Notes: a model not told the origin generated them from the sequence alone. Positions 41,385-51,022 are shown, counted from the stretch's first letter. The stretch: DNA of 64,000 nucleotides from Enterobacter kobei (GCF_001729765.1 NZ_CP017181.1:248001-312000); one strand, 5' to 3'. A program made the numbers and translations.

Positions 41385-42722
41385 ATGTCACTGCTGACGG
41401 CATCCGATAAGGCATTGTGGCGTCTTGCACTGCCGATGATTTTCTCCAATATCACCGTGCCCTTGCTGGGTCTGGTCGACACGGCCGTTATTGGGCATCT
41501 CGATTCCCCTGTCTATCTTGGCGGCGTGGCGATTGGCGCGACGGCAACCAGCTTCCTCTTTATGCTGCTGCTCTTTTTGCGCATGAGCACCACCGGACTC
41601 ACGGCACAGGCGTATGGTGCAAAAGATCCGTTACGTCTGGCGCGGGCGCTGGTGCAGCCGCTGATTCTTGCGCTGGGCGCGGGCGCGTTAATCGTTTTAC
41701 TCCGCGATCCCCTGATTGACCTTGCGCTTCATATCGTTGGCGGCAGTGAGGCGGTACTGGAGCAGGCGCGACGTTTTCTCGAAATCCGCTGGCTCAGTGC
41801 GCCCGCTTCGCTGGCAAATCTGGTTCTGCTGGGTTGGTTACTGGGCGTTCAGTATGCTCGTGCGCCAGTGATTCTGCTGGTCGTGGGAAACCTGCTCAAC
41901 ATCGTGCTGGATCTCTGGCTGGTGATGGGCCTCCATATGAACGTGCGGGGCGCGGCACTGGCGACGGCGATTGCTGAATACGGGACCTTTGTGATGGGGC
42001 TGTGGATGGTCTGGCGCGTGCTGGCGATGCGCGGGATCTCCCTCGCGCTGCTGAAAACCGCATGGCGCGGCAATATCCGTAAGCTGCTGGCGCTTAACCG
42101 TGACATCATGCTGCGCTCGCTGCTTCTGCAACTCTGCTTCGGCGCGCTGACGGTCTTCGGTGCACGGCTGGGGCCTGAAATCGTCGCGGTCAACGCGGTA
42201 TTGATGACGCTGCTGACGTTTACCGCCTATGCGCTGGACGGCTTTGCCTACGCGGTTGAAGCACATTCGGGGCAGGCGTATGGAGCGCGTGAAAGCGGGC
42301 AGCTTCATGATGTCTGGCGGGCAGCCTGCCGTCAGTCAGGACTGGTAGCGCTGGTGTTTGCCGTGGTCTATGCCTGCTTCGGCGAACAGATTGTTGCTTT
42401 ACTGACCTCTCTCCCTGCGCTGCGCGAACTGGCGAGCCACTATCTCATCTGGCAAGTCATCTTACCGGTGGTGGGTGTCTGGTGTTATCTGCTGGACGGC
42501 ATGTTTATTGGTGCGACGCGCGGGGCGGAAATGCGTAACAGTATGGCCGTTGCGGCGGCGGGATTTGGCCTGACGCTGCTGACGCTTCCCTGGCTGGGTA
42601 ATCACGGTTTGTGGTTGGCGCTTGCGGTCTTTCTCTCTCTGCGTGGCCTGTCGCTGGCTTTTATATGGCGCCGCCACTGGCAAAACAATACCTGGTTTCC
42701 TTCGCGTCACGATATATCGTGA
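41385..42722 (+). CDS. dinF: MATE-family efflux protein DinF
   Basis: This 445-residue membrane protein has 12 predicted helices and belongs to the MATE exporters. It is DNA-damage inducible as the second gene after lexA; in E. coli it has been linked to protection from oxidative stress and bile salts. The start at 41385 (MSLLTASDKALWRLALPMIFSN) is preferred over GTG 41376. The C-terminus (NNTWFPSRHDIS) differs from and is slightly longer than the E. coli end. Confidence 0.93.
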   Translation: MSLLTASDKALWRLALPMIFSNITVPLLGLVDTAVIGHLDSPVYLGGVAIGATATSFLFMLLLFLRMSTTGLTAQAYGAKDPLRLARALVQPLILALGAGALIVLLRDPLIDLALHIVGGSEAVLEQARRFLEIRWLSAPASLANLVLLGWLLGVQYARAPVILLVVGNLLNIVLDLWLVMGLHMNVRGAALATAIAEYGTFVMGLWMVWRVLAMRGISLALLKTAWRGNIRKLLALNRDIMLRSLLLQLCFGALTVFGARLGPEIVAVNAVLMTLLTFTAYALDGFAYAVEAHSGQAYGARESGQLHDVWRAACRQSGLVALVFAVVYACFGEQIVALLTSLPALRELASHYLIWQVILPVVGVWCYLLDGMFIGATRGAEMRNSMAVAAAGFGLTLLTLPWLGNHGLWLALAVFLSLRGLSLAFIWRRHWQNNTWFPSRHDIS

Positions 42723-42842
42723 TGGTTAAAGATTCCGAATATGAAATCAACCGCCGAATCCTTAACTACAATAATTATCACGTCCAGCAGAAAAGAACGT
42801 AACGGACGTTACGACCCGACGCTTAACTAAGAGGACACGATG

Positions 42843-43052
42843 ATGAATAAAGACGAAATCGGCGGCAACTGGAAGCAGTTCAAAGGTAAAGCGAAAGAAC
42901 AGTGGGGTAAGCTGACAGATGACGATATGACCGTCATTGAAGGTAAGCGCGATCAGCTTGTCGGTAAAATTCAGGAACGTTACGGCTACGCGAAAGATCA
43001 GGCGGAAAACGAAGTCAAAGACTGGGAAACCCGCAATGATTACCGCTGGTAA
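42843..43052 (+). CDS. yjbJ: CsbD-family stress protein YjbJ
   Basis: This 69-residue hydrophilic protein matches the abundant E. coli YjbJ. It begins MNKDEIGGNWKQFKGKAKEQWGKLTDDD and ends WETRNDYRW. CsbD proteins are general-stress proteins, RpoS-dependent in E. coli; molecular role unknown. ATG 42840 is directly ahead in frame; 42843 has better spacing from AGAGGA. Confidence 0.93.
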   Translation: MNKDEIGGNWKQFKGKAKEQWGKLTDDDMTVIEGKRDQLVGKIQERYGYAKDQAENEVKDWETRNDYRW

Positions 43053-43069
43053 CGCTGAATAACCTACTG

Positions 43070-43096
43070 GGGCGGCTTCAGGCCGCCTTTTCTTTT
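43070..43096 (+). terminator. yjbJ terminator
   Basis: GGCGGC-TTCA-GGCCGCC followed by TTTTCTTTT, 18 bases after the yjbJ stop and ahead of the convergent zur stop. Confidence 0.85.
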
Positions 43097-43100
43097 GCTG

Positions 43101-43613
43101 CTAACGCGGCTTTTTTTTCACCAGAATAGAGTGGTCATGCTGACACTCATCCTGATGTCGACACGCTTCCACCTCGACACACGCTGAACACAGCCCGTGT
43201 GCTTCAATCACATTATGACGCAGGGCAAACCCCATTCTTGCCGCCAGCGTATGCATAATGTCTTCCACGCCTTCCGCAGCTTCTTCTTTCACTACGCCAC
43301 AACGGTCGCAGATAAACATGGCCGACGTGTGGGTGGGCTGATCGAAAAGATGGCACAGTACATAGCTGTTTGTGGATTCCACTTTATGAACAAATCCTTG
43401 TTCCAGCAGGAAATCCAGCGCGCGATACACTGTTGGCGGTTTAGCCTGCGGCTCGCTTTCGCGGAGCAGGTCGAGCAGGTCATAGGCGCTGATGGCACCC
43501 TGTTGCAGGCTCATCAGACGTAAGACTTCAAGGCGCTGCGGAGTCAGGCGCACATTGCGTTGCGCGCACAGCTTTTCGGCCTGCGCTAACAGCTCTTTTG
43601 TGGACTTATCCAT
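43101..43613 (-). CDS. zur: Zinc uptake regulator Zur (Fur family)
   Basis: This 170-residue repressor shuts off zinc uptake (znuABC) when Zn2+ is bound. The winged helix (LTPQRLEVLRLM...KPPTVYRALDFLLEQG) is followed by a metal-binding/dimer domain with HLFDQPTHTSAMFICDRCG and the structural Zn Cys pairs (CDRCG; CSACVEVEAC), then a His-rich tail (CRHQDECQHDH). All metal ligands seem intact. It is convergent with yjbJ and divergent from the cupin gene. Confidence 0.95.
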   Translation of the reverse strand: MDKSTKELLAQAEKLCAQRNVRLTPQRLEVLRLMSLQQGAISAYDLLDLLRESEPQAKPPTVYRALDFLLEQGFVHKVESTNSYVLCHLFDQPTHTSAMFICDRCGVVKEEAAEGVEDIMHTLAARMGFALRHNVIEAHGLCSACVEVEACRHQDECQHDHSILVKKKPR

Positions 43614-43728
43614 TGAGCACCTCGGATGTTCTGGGACGTAAAACCCTCACTTTATCATGTTCTGGTAAAAACACCGATATCCGTCAGGCTGTGCTATACC
43701 TGACGCATCGCAAATCGGGAATTTCATC

Positions 43729-44217
43729 ATGAAAAAACCAGACTGTATTAAGCACTGGCGCAACATAGAAGGGCCGGATGACGCCACCTACCCCGACAGT
43801 AATGAGCTCTTTTCTATCGGTGCACCGCTGGCCCGCAGCCTTGGCCTCCGACGTATCGGCATTCATCATGAGCGTTTATTGCCCGGGCGTCGGACATCCT
43901 ATCCCCATGCAGAGAGTGACGAAGAAGAGTTTATCTACGTGCTTGAGGGCTATCCTGAAGCCTGGATTAATGGCTATTTGTGGAAACTTGAACCCGGCGA
44001 CAGCGTGGGCTTTCCTGCCGGAACCGGCGTCTGCCATACCTTTATCAACAACACGGATGAAGAGGTTCGGTTACTGGTGGTGGGCGAGGCCAACAAGAAG
44101 CACAACCGCATCTACTATCCGCTCAATCCGGTCTATGCTGCCACGCGGGAGGATCGCTGGGTTGACCATCCTCCGCAGTTTTTTGGCCCGCATGATGGAA
44201 AACCTGTGAAAAAATAA
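43729..44217 (+). CDS. Cupin-domain protein of unknown function
   Basis: This 162-residue protein has one cupin barrel. Motif 1 is PHAESDEEEFIYVLEGYPEAWI (outline; about 62-83, with His and Glu metal ligands) and motif 2 is GDSVGFPAGTGVCHTFINN (about 92-110, with His). The tail (YYPLNPVYAATREDRWVDHPP) resembles cupins annotated as transcription- or sugar-metabolism-associated, but no substrate can be named. In K-12 this place is held by yjbL and yjbM, so the gene is a lineage-specific difference. The -10 region is flanked by CGTCAGG (43682-43688) and CCTGACG (43699-43705), which may be an operator. Confidence 0.8.
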   Translation: MKKPDCIKHWRNIEGPDDATYPDSNELFSIGAPLARSLGLRRIGIHHERLLPGRRTSYPHAESDEEEFIYVLEGYPEAWINGYLWKLEPGDSVGFPAGTGVCHTFINNTDEEVRLLVVGEANKKHNRIYYPLNPVYAATREDRWVDHPPQFFGPHDGKPVKK

Positions 44218-44389
44218 TTTCCTCTTCTATAAATATTGAAGGCCGTCACAAATTACAACAGGCCGTAAGGGAATTTCACTTAGGGAAAGAAATAGCGGGT
44301 CTTTTGCTTCTTATTCACAGCAATAGTTCGTTCCTGTTTGGGTGATAACAGACAGGAGTTATCTAATAACAAACTATTACGGGCATACT

Positions 44390-45700
44390 GTGAAAAAACA
44401 TTTTAAATTTTCGGTGGTTAGCATTGCTGTTTCCCTGTTTATGGCAAATCAGGCGGGAGCAGCCAATACCTGGACAGAATCACGTAGCGACGCCATGGGC
44501 GGGACGGGCGTAGCCGCTGGCAGTTATGGCAGCGGAGCGTTAATCAACCCCGCGCTGCTGGCAAAGGCAAAACCGGACGATGATGTGACGGTCATTTTGC
44601 CATCCGTTGGGGTGCAGGTGACGGATGAAGACAATCTTCAGGATGAGATTGATACCATCAACGACAAAATCAATCACTATAAGGATGTGGTTGATAACCT
44701 TACGCCTATTGAAGTCATCACCAATCCGTTAGGTTCGATCAACCAGTTCCAGGGCGCGGCCAAAGATCTTGCCGATGAACTGGACTATCTCAAGGGTAAA
44801 ACTGCACGTGCAACGGCAGGGGCAGGACTTGCCGTGAGTATCCCTAACGATGTGCTTTCCGTGGCCTTTATGGCCAAAGGTTATGCTCATGGTCGGGTTA
44901 GCTCATCTATCGACCAGCAAGATATTGATTATCTGCGCAGTATTCAACGAAGCGATGTGGTTGCTGCCGGTGTTGCCCTGGATGCAGCGCTGAATGGCAC
45001 GGATCAGATTACCAAAAACCTCAACTCAACGGCGTCTGGTCGGGCGGCGATTGTGTCCGACTACGGTATTGCGGTTGCCCGTCAGTTCGATCTCGGGGGC
45101 ATCCCGGTTTCCGTTGGCGTCACGCCAAAACTGCAAAAAACCTGGATCTATAACTACACCACTTCCATCTACGATTACGACAGTAATAAGTGGAACGATA
45201 GCCGCTACCGTACAGACGATACGGGCTTTAACGTTGATGCTGGTATTGCCGCTGATTTTGGCGAAAACTGGACGGTCGGCCTGAGCGGGCAAAACCTGAT
45301 GTCACGCGATATCGACAGCAAGGATATCCGCATCCGCAACGGGCGTACGGGAGAAGTGGTGAGCTATAAAGACACCTACCAGATCCGTCCGCTGGTCACC
45401 GCGGGCGCCGCCTGGCACAACGATCTGGTCACGCTGACTGCTGATGGCGATCTGACCGAAACCAAAGGTTTCAAGAGCGAAGATACGTCGCAGTATGTTG
45501 GGGTAGGTGCTGAAGTGACCCCGCTGAGCTGGCTGGCGGTACGCGCAGGTTATCGCGCTGACGTGAAGGGTAACGACAGCAACGTCTTTACCGGTGGTGT
45601 CGGCTTCGCGCCGTTCAACACCGTGCATGTTGACCTGATGGGCCTCTACGGTGAAGACGAAACCTGGGGCGCAGGGGCACAGCTAAGCATGACGTTCTAA
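44390..45700 (+). CDS. Conjugal-transfer TraF-family outer-membrane barrel protein
   Basis: This 436-residue protein has a signal peptide (KKHFKFSVVSIAVSLFMANQAGA), then SRSDAMGGTGVAAGSYGSGALINPALLA, which resembles the N-terminal motif of TraF_2/OmpP1-type barrels, and an alternating beta pattern ending in GAGAQLSMTF with terminal Phe, as outer-membrane barrels do. Residues about 75-140 form a helical insert (DEIDTINDKINHYKDVVDNL). The start is set at GTG 44390 because the signal peptide begins there; GTG 44342 is an alternative. Despite the family name, no conjugation genes are nearby; a role in transport of hydrophobic solutes is possible but unproven. Absent from this place in K-12. Confidence 0.78.
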   Translation: MKKHFKFSVVSIAVSLFMANQAGAANTWTESRSDAMGGTGVAAGSYGSGALINPALLAKAKPDDDVTVILPSVGVQVTDEDNLQDEIDTINDKINHYKDVVDNLTPIEVITNPLGSINQFQGAAKDLADELDYLKGKTARATAGAGLAVSIPNDVLSVAFMAKGYAHGRVSSSIDQQDIDYLRSIQRSDVVAAGVALDAALNGTDQITKNLNSTASGRAAIVSDYGIAVARQFDLGGIPVSVGVTPKLQKTWIYNYTTSIYDYDSNKWNDSRYRTDDTGFNVDAGIAADFGENWTVGLSGQNLMSRDIDSKDIRIRNGRTGEVVSYKDTYQIRPLVTAGAAWHNDLVTLTADGDLTETKGFKSEDTSQYVGVGAEVTPLSWLAVRAGYRADVKGNDSNVFTGGVGFAPFNTVHVDLMGLYGEDETWGAGAQLSMTF

Positions 45701-45706
45701 AGTGCA

Positions 45707-45736
45707 CCGGAGGCGCTGCGCCTCCGGCTTTTCTTT
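45707..45736 (+). terminator. Terminator after the TraF-family gene
   Basis: CCGGAGGCG-CTG-CGCCTCCGG followed by CTTTTCTTT. It separates the gene from dusA, which has its own -10 (TATAGT, 45741-45746). Confidence 0.85.
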
Positions 45737-45782
45737 GTGCTATAGTAGCGCCCCTTTTCCACCAGATGCTTAAAACTTCGCC

Positions 45783-46778
45783 ATGTTGTCAGAATACCAG
45801 ACCGCTTTCCCAGCACACCGTTTCTCCATTGCGCCAATGCTCGACTGGACGGACAGACACTGCCGCTTCTTCCTGCGTCAGCTCTCCCGCCATACGCTGC
45901 TGTACACCGAAATGGTGACCACCGGTGCAATCATTCACGGCAAGGGCGACTATCTGGCATACAGTGAAGAAGAGCATCCGGTTGCCTTGCAGCTGGGTGG
46001 CAGCGATCCGGCCGCGCTGGCGCAGTGTGCGAAGCTGGCGGAAGCGCGCGGCTATGACGAGATTAACCTCAACGTTGGCTGTCCTTCAGACCGTGTGCAA
46101 AACGGTATGTTCGGTGCGTGTCTGATGGGGAACGCGCAGCTGGTTGCCGACTGTATCAAGGCGATGCGTGATGTGGTCTCCATTCCCGTGACGGTCAAAA
46201 CCCGTATCGGCATTGACGACCAGGACAGCTACGAATTCCTGTGCGATTTCATCAACACGGTGTCCGGCAAAGGCGAATGCGAGATGTTTATCATCCACGC
46301 CCGTAAAGCCTGGCTCTCCGGCCTGAGCCCGAAAGAGAACCGTGAGATCCCACCGCTGGACTATCCGCGCGTATATCAGCTTAAACGTGATTTCCCGCAT
46401 CTGACGATGTCGATCAACGGCGGTATTAAGTCGCTTGAAGAAGCCAAAGCGCACCTTGAACATATGGACGGCGTGATGGTCGGACGCGAGGCGTATCAGA
46501 ACCCGGGCATTCTGGCGACGGTCGACCGTGAAATCTTTGGCGTTGACGGCGCCGATACCGATCCGGTTGCCGTCGTGCGCGCCATGTATCCTTACATTGA
46601 GCGCGAGCTGAGCAACGGCACGTATCTCGGCCACATTACCCGCCATATGTTGGGCCTGTTCCAGGGCATACCGGGGGCGCGGCAGTGGCGTCGTTACCTC
46701 AGTGAGAACGCACATAAAGCCGGTGCGGATATCGAGGTGCTGGAACATGCGCTGCGACTGGTCGCAGATAAGCGATAA
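45783..46778 (+). CDS. dusA: tRNA-dihydrouridine(20/20a) synthase DusA
   Basis: This 331-residue FMN enzyme reduces uridine 20/20a in the tRNA D-loop. The FMN-binding start [15 protein letters not shown], catalytic Cys motif [15 protein letters not shown], and [16 protein letters not shown] are intact. The start at 45783 ([19 protein letters not shown]) is used; the N-terminus differs from the annotated E. coli start, which varies between entries. A terminator follows at 46809. Confidence 0.95.
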   Translation: MLSEYQTAFPAHRFSIAPMLDWTDRHCRFFLRQLSRHTLLYTEMVTTGAIIHGKGDYLAYSEEEHPVALQLGGSDPAALAQCAKLAEARGYDEINLNVGCPSDRVQNGMFGACLMGNAQLVADCIKAMRDVVSIPVTVKTRIGIDDQDSYEFLCDFINTVSGKGECEMFIIHARKAWLSGLSPKENREIPPLDYPRVYQLKRDFPHLTMSINGGIKSLEEAKAHLEHMDGVMVGREAYQNPGILATVDREIFGVDGADTDPVAVVRAMYPYIERELSNGTYLGHITRHMLGLFQGIPGARQWRRYLSENAHKAGADIEVLEHALRLVADKR

Positions 46779-46808
46779 TTTTCGCTAAAAGATCGTCAAA
46801 TTCACCAC

Positions 46809-46837
46809 GCCCTGCATATCATTGCGGGGCGTTTTTC
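46809..46837 (+). terminator. dusA terminator
   Basis: CGCCCTGCA...TGCGGGGCG with one mismatch followed by TTTTTCTTT, 30 bases after the dusA stop. Confidence 0.85.
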
Positions 46838-46859
46838 TTTAAGAACAATGATTTAGTTT

Positions 46860-46874
46860 TGGCATGATTCTTGT
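46860..46874 (+). promoter_or_regulatory. Sigma-54 promoter of pspG
   Basis: TGGCATGATTCTTGT matches the -24/-12 pattern TGGCAC-N5-TTGC with GT in place of GC at -12. It lies 40 bp ahead of pspG, where E. coli has its PspF/sigma-54-dependent promoter. PspF sites could lie in the AT-rich sequence just upstream (46838-46859 and before). Confidence 0.8.
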
Positions 46875-46914
46875 AATACAAACTGTATTACTCGGGAACT
46901 CGTGGGAGAGCACC

Positions 46915-47157
46915 ATGCTGGAACTACTTTTTGTCATTGGCTTTTTTGTCATGCTGTTAGCCACGGGCGTTTCGCTGCTTGGCATTCTCGCTGCGCTCGT
47001 CGTGGCGACGGTGGTGATGTTTATCGGCGGACTGTTTGCCCTGACCATCAAGCTGCTGCCGTGGTTATTACTGGCCATTGCGGTGGTGTGGGCGATACGG
47101 GCGATTAAATCACCAAAACTGCCGACTTATCAGCGCAATAACCGCTTCCGTTACTAA
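46915..47157 (+). CDS. pspG: Phage-shock protein PspG
   Basis: This 80-residue inner-membrane protein has two to three helices (MLELLFVIGFFVMLLATGVSLLGILAALVVA, outline; then FALTIKLLPWLLLAIAVVWAI) and a basic C-terminus ending YQRNNRFRY. It is an effector of the Psp envelope-stress response that conserves proton motive force. The start at 46915 follows GGGAGAGCACC; the frame upstream contains the promoter. pspF and pspABCDE are not in the window. Confidence 0.94.
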   Translation: MLELLFVIGFFVMLLATGVSLLGILAALVVATVVMFIGGLFALTIKLLPWLLLAIAVVWAIRAIKSPKLPTYQRNNRFRY

Positions 47158-47301
47158 GGTATTGAGGGGTTCGTCACATACTTGTAACTTTCCCGGCAGC
47201 ATTACTTAGAACAGAATAGGATTTACTTATCGAATCTGTCACTATGGCTGCCGCTACAGAATTCATCGAGCTGTACCCTACATACAGCCGAACTAAAAAA
47301 A

Positions 47302-47336
47302 GAAAGGGCTTCCCACGGGAAGCCCAATTTCTTTTT
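47302..47336. terminator. Bidirectional terminator between pspG and qorA
   Basis: GGGCTTCCC-ACG-GGAAGCCC (47306-47325) is flanked by AAAAAAAGAAA on the left and AATTTCTTTTT on the right, so it can end both the rightward pspG and the leftward qorA messages. The 140 bp between pspG and the hairpin hold no supported gene. Confidence 0.85.
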
Positions 47337-47341
47337 GGAGC

Positions 47342-48325
47342 TCAGGGAATGAGTAAACTTGAACCCTGTGTCGCCCGGCTTTCCAGCACCTCATGCGCAC
47401 GCTGCGCATCGGTCAGCGGATATTTCTGCGCATCCGCCACGTCCACCTTAATCACGCCGCTGGCGATCAGCGAGAACAGCTCGTTGCTGGCTTCCTCCAG
47501 TTCTTCCCGGTTGGTGATATAGCCCTGCAGGGAAGGGCGGGTCACGTAGAGCGAGCCTTTCTGATTCAGGATGCCAAGATTGACGCCAGTGACAGCGCCT
47601 GACGCATTCCCAAAGCTCACCATCAGCCCGCGACGTTGCAGGCAGTCCAGCGACGCCTCCCAGGTGTCTTTGCCCACCGAGTCATACACCACGCGCACTT
47701 TTTTACCGCCAGTAATCTCTTTCAGGCGCTCGACGATGCTCTCTTCGCGATAGTTGATCACCTGCCACGCCCCCGCGTCCAGCGCACGCTGCGCTTTTTG
47801 GGCATTGCCCACGGTACCGATGAGTTTCGCGCCTAAGGCTTTCGCCCACTGGCAGGCAATCAGCCCCACGCCACCCGCTGCGGCATGAAAAAGAAACTGC
47901 TCGTCGGGTTTAATTTCATAGGTTTTGCGCAGCAGATAGTAAACCGTTAACCCCTTCAGGAACGAAGCTGCCGCCTGCTCGAAGGAGATAGCGCCAGGCA
48001 GCAGAGCGGCTTTATCCGCCGGAACGTTGTGGACGGAGCTGTAAGCGCCCAGCGCAGATTGCGCATACACCACGCGGTCGCCCTCTTTAATATGCTTAAC
48101 CGCGCTGCCCACTTTAATGACGACACCGGCCGCCTCGGTGCCCAGACCACTCGGCATTGACGGAGGCGGGTAGAGACCGCCGCGAATATAGGTATCGATG
48201 TAGTTAATGCCGATAGCTTTGTTTTCAACCTGGATTTCGTTCTCGCCAGGCGCTGCGGGGGTAAACTCCACCGCTTTCAGTACGTCCGGACCGCCGTGTT
48301 TCTGGAACTCAATGCGCGTTGCCAT
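47342..48325 (-). CDS. qorA: NADPH-dependent quinone oxidoreductase QorA
   Basis: This 327-residue zeta-crystallin-type reductase of the medium-chain dehydrogenase family lacks the catalytic zinc ligands, as usual for Qor. The NADPH loop AAAGGVGLIACQWAKALGAKLIGTVG (outline; about 146-171) and SFGNASGAVTGVNLGIL are intact. It is divergent from dnaB with 66 bp between and is very close to E. coli QorA. Confidence 0.95.
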   Translation of the reverse strand: MATRIEFQKHGGPDVLKAVEFTPAAPGENEIQVENKAIGINYIDTYIRGGLYPPPSMPSGLGTEAAGVVIKVGSAVKHIKEGDRVVYAQSALGAYSSVHNVPADKAALLPGAISFEQAAASFLKGLTVYYLLRKTYEIKPDEQFLFHAAAGGVGLIACQWAKALGAKLIGTVGNAQKAQRALDAGAWQVINYREESIVERLKEITGGKKVRVVYDSVGKDTWEASLDCLQRRGLMVSFGNASGAVTGVNLGILNQKGSLYVTRPSLQGYITNREELEEASNELFSLIASGVIKVDVADAQKYPLTDAQRAHEVLESRATQGSSLLIP

Positions 48326-48391
48326 GCTCCCTCCGTAAGAAAAATATGGTAATCTTTCGACCCACTCTTTATCTCGGTAACTCCATTCACT

Positions 48392-49804
48392 ATGGCAGGA
48401 AACAAACCCTTCAACAAACAGACTGAACCTCGCGAGCGTGATTTCCAGGTCGCAGGGTTAAAAGTCCCGCCGCACTCGATTGAAGCGGAACAGTCGGTGT
48501 TGGGCGGTTTAATGCTGGATAACGAACGCTGGGACGACGTCGCTGAGCGCGTGGTGTCTGAGGATTTCTACACCCGTCCGCACCGTCATATCTTTACCGA
48601 AATGGCGCGCCTGCAGGAGTCGGGCAGCCCGATTGACCTGATTACGCTCGCGGAATCGCTTGAGCGTCAGGGTCAGCTGGACAGCGTCGGCGGGTTTGCC
48701 TACCTGGCAGAACTGTCAAAAAACACGCCAAGTGCGGCGAACATCAGCGCTTATGCTGATATCGTGCGGGAACGTGCCGTCGTCCGTGAGATGATATCGG
48801 TGGCGAACGAGATCGCCGAAGCCGGTTTTGATCCGCAGGGGCGCACCAGCGAAGACCTGCTCGACCTGGCGGAGTCCCGCGTCTTTAAAATCGCCGAAAG
48901 CCGTGCGAACAAAGACGAAGGGCCTAAAAACATTGCCGATGTGCTCGACGCGACCGTGGCGCGTATCGAGCAGTTGTTCCAGCAACCGCACGATGGTGTC
49001 ACCGGGGTCAACACCGGTTATGACGACCTCAACAAAAAGACCGCCGGCCTGCAGCCGTCGGATCTGATTATCGTTGCGGCGCGTCCGTCGATGGGTAAAA
49101 CGACATTTGCGATGAATCTCGTCGAAAACGCCGCAATGTTGCAGGATAAACCTGTTCTCATCTTCAGTCTTGAGATGCCCTCCGAGCAGATTATGATGCG
49201 TTCTCTGGCATCGCTGTCGCGCGTGGACCAGACCCGTATCCGTACCGGCCAGCTCGATGATGAAGACTGGGCGCGTATCTCCGGCACGATGGGCATTCTG
49301 CTGGAAAAACGTAACATCTATATCGATGACTCCTCCGGCCTGACGCCAACGGAAGTGCGCTCCCGCGCGCGCCGCATCGCCCGCGAACACGGCGGCATCG
49401 GCCTCATCATGATCGACTACCTCCAGCTGATGCGCGTGCCGTCGCTCTCCGACAACCGTACGCTGGAAATTGCAGAGATTTCCCGCTCGCTCAAGGCGTT
49501 AGCCAAAGAGCTGCACGTGCCGGTGGTGGCGCTGTCGCAGCTGAACCGCTCCCTGGAACAACGTGCCGATAAACGCCCGGTCAACTCCGACCTGCGTGAA
49601 TCCGGCTCCATCGAGCAGGATGCCGACTTAATCATGTTCATCTACCGTGATGAGGTTTATCACGAGAACAGCGACCTGAAAGGGATCGCCGAAATTATTA
49701 TTGGTAAACAACGTAACGGCCCGATCGGGACGGTGCGTCTGACCTTTAACGGACAGTGGTCGCGTTTCGACAACTACGCCGGTCCTCAATATGATGATGA
49801 GTAA
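48392..49804 (+). CDS. dnaB: Replicative DNA helicase DnaB
   Basis: This 470-residue hexameric 5'-3' helicase unwinds the fork. The N-terminal collar domain (PPHSIEAEQSVLGGLMLDN) binds DnaG and DnaC; the linker leads to the RecA-like domain with Walker A ARPSMGKTT (about 228-236), Walker B LIMIDYLQLM and the arginine finger region SGSIEQDADLIMFIYRDE. No intein. It is one residue shorter than the E. coli protein near the N-terminus. It is 16 bp before alr. Confidence 0.97.
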   Translation: MAGNKPFNKQTEPRERDFQVAGLKVPPHSIEAEQSVLGGLMLDNERWDDVAERVVSEDFYTRPHRHIFTEMARLQESGSPIDLITLAESLERQGQLDSVGGFAYLAELSKNTPSAANISAYADIVRERAVVREMISVANEIAEAGFDPQGRTSEDLLDLAESRVFKIAESRANKDEGPKNIADVLDATVARIEQLFQQPHDGVTGVNTGYDDLNKKTAGLQPSDLIIVAARPSMGKTTFAMNLVENAAMLQDKPVLIFSLEMPSEQIMMRSLASLSRVDQTRIRTGQLDDEDWARISGTMGILLEKRNIYIDDSSGLTPTEVRSRARRIAREHGGIGLIMIDYLQLMRVPSLSDNRTLEIAEISRSLKALAKELHVPVVALSQLNRSLEQRADKRPVNSDLRESGSIEQDADLIMFIYRDEVYHENSDLKGIAEIIIGKQRNGPIGTVRLTFNGQWSRFDNYAGPQYDDE

Positions 49805-49820
49805 TTTCTAAGGAATTCAA

Positions 49821-50900
49821 ATGCAAGCGGCAACTGTAGTCATTAACCGCCGCGCTCTGCGACACAACCTGCAACGTTTGCGTGAACTGGCGCCCGCCAG
49901 CAAGCTCGTTGCAGTCGTGAAAGCGAACGCTTACGGACACGGTCTTCTTGAGACCGCGCGAACGCTCCCCGATGCCGACGCCTTTGGCGTCGCCCGTCTT
50001 GAAGAAGCTCTCCGCCTGCGTGCGGGGGGGATCACGCAACCCATTTTGCTGCTGGAAGGCTTTTTCGAAGCCACAGACTTGCCTACGATTGCTGACCAGC
50101 ATCTGCACACGGCGGTACATAACGAAGAACAGCTGTCCGCGCTGGAAAACGCCGAGCTGAGTGAACCCGTTACCGTCTGGATGAAGCTCGACACGGGCAT
50201 GCACCGTCTAGGCGTTCGCCCGGAAAATGCGGAGGCGTTTTATCAGCGTTTGTGCCGGTGCAAAAATGTGCGCCAGCCCGTGAACATCGTCAGCCATTTT
50301 GCGCGTGCCGATGAGCCTGAATGTGGGGCAACCGAGCAGCAGCTCGATATCTTTAACACCTTCTGCGAAGGCAAGCCGGGAATGCGATCGATTGCGGCTT
50401 CCGGCGGGATCCTGCTGTGGCCGCAGTCGCACTTTGACTGGGCGCGCCCGGGCATTATTCTTTATGGCGTGTCGCCTCTGGAGAGCAAACCCTGGGGGCC
50501 GGACTTTGGCTTTAAGCCAGTGATGTCGCTGGTCTCGAATCTGATTGCCGTGCGTGAGCACAAAGCGGGCGAGCCGGTGGGCTATGGCGGAACCTGGATT
50601 AGCGAGCGCGACACGCGCCTTGGCGTGGTGGCGATGGGCTACGGAGATGGCTATCCGCGTGCTGCACCGACAGGTACACCGGTGCTGGTCAACGGTCGCG
50701 AGGTCAACATTGTCGGTCGCGTCGCGATGGACATGATTTGCGTGGACCTTGGACCCGACGCCCAGGATAAAGCAGGTGATGATGTGGTGATGTGGGGTGA
50801 GGGCCTGCCCGTTGAGCGCATTGCTGAAATCACGAAAGTGAGTGCTTACGAACTTATTACTCGCCTGACCTCCCGGGTGGCGATGAAATACCTTGACTGA
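49821..50900 (+). CDS. alr: Biosynthetic alanine racemase Alr
   Basis: This 359-residue PLP enzyme interconverts L- and D-alanine for peptidoglycan. The PLP lysine is Lys34 in [10 protein letters not shown], and the opposing catalytic Tyr lies in [27 protein letters not shown] (outline; near 255). The length equals that of E. coli Alr. The start follows AAGGAATTCAA. A perfect dyad that may end transcription follows at 50910. Confidence 0.96.
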   Translation: MQAATVVINRRALRHNLQRLRELAPASKLVAVVKANAYGHGLLETARTLPDADAFGVARLEEALRLRAGGITQPILLLEGFFEATDLPTIADQHLHTAVHNEEQLSALENAELSEPVTVWMKLDTGMHRLGVRPENAEAFYQRLCRCKNVRQPVNIVSHFARADEPECGATEQQLDIFNTFCEGKPGMRSIAASGGILLWPQSHFDWARPGIILYGVSPLESKPWGPDFGFKPVMSLVSNLIAVREHKAGEPVGYGGTWISERDTRLGVVAMGYGDGYPRAAPTGTPVLVNGREVNIVGRVAMDMICVDLGPDAQDKAGDDVVMWGEGLPVERIAEITKVSAYELITRLTSRVAMKYLD

Positions 50901-50909
50901 ACCGTCTGT

Positions 50910-50934
50910 GAAGTGAGGTTATTAACCTCACTTC
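50910..50934. terminator. Perfect dyad between alr and tyrB
   Basis: GAAGTGAGGTTA and TAACCTCACTTC are perfect 12-bp arms around one base, followed by AACTTTATTAA. It can form a terminator for alr; as a DNA dyad it could also bind a regulator of tyrB, so both readings stay open. Confidence 0.7.
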
Positions 50935-51022
50935 AACTTTATTAACATCCTCTCGACCTTCTCACACTTCCGGTTTATTGTTGAAACTCCTGCCTCATCG
51001 AATTCCGGAGAACCATCGCGTG

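Noticed and set aside
44390..45700. Evidence of a conjugative element from the TraF family name
   Set aside because: No other transfer, mobilisation, integrase or attachment-site signs are nearby; the family name covers chromosomal barrel proteins too.
47244..47522. A 92-codon frame starting between pspG and qorA
   Set aside because: It reads through the bidirectional terminator at 47302-47336 and into antisense qorA; no ribosome-binding site.
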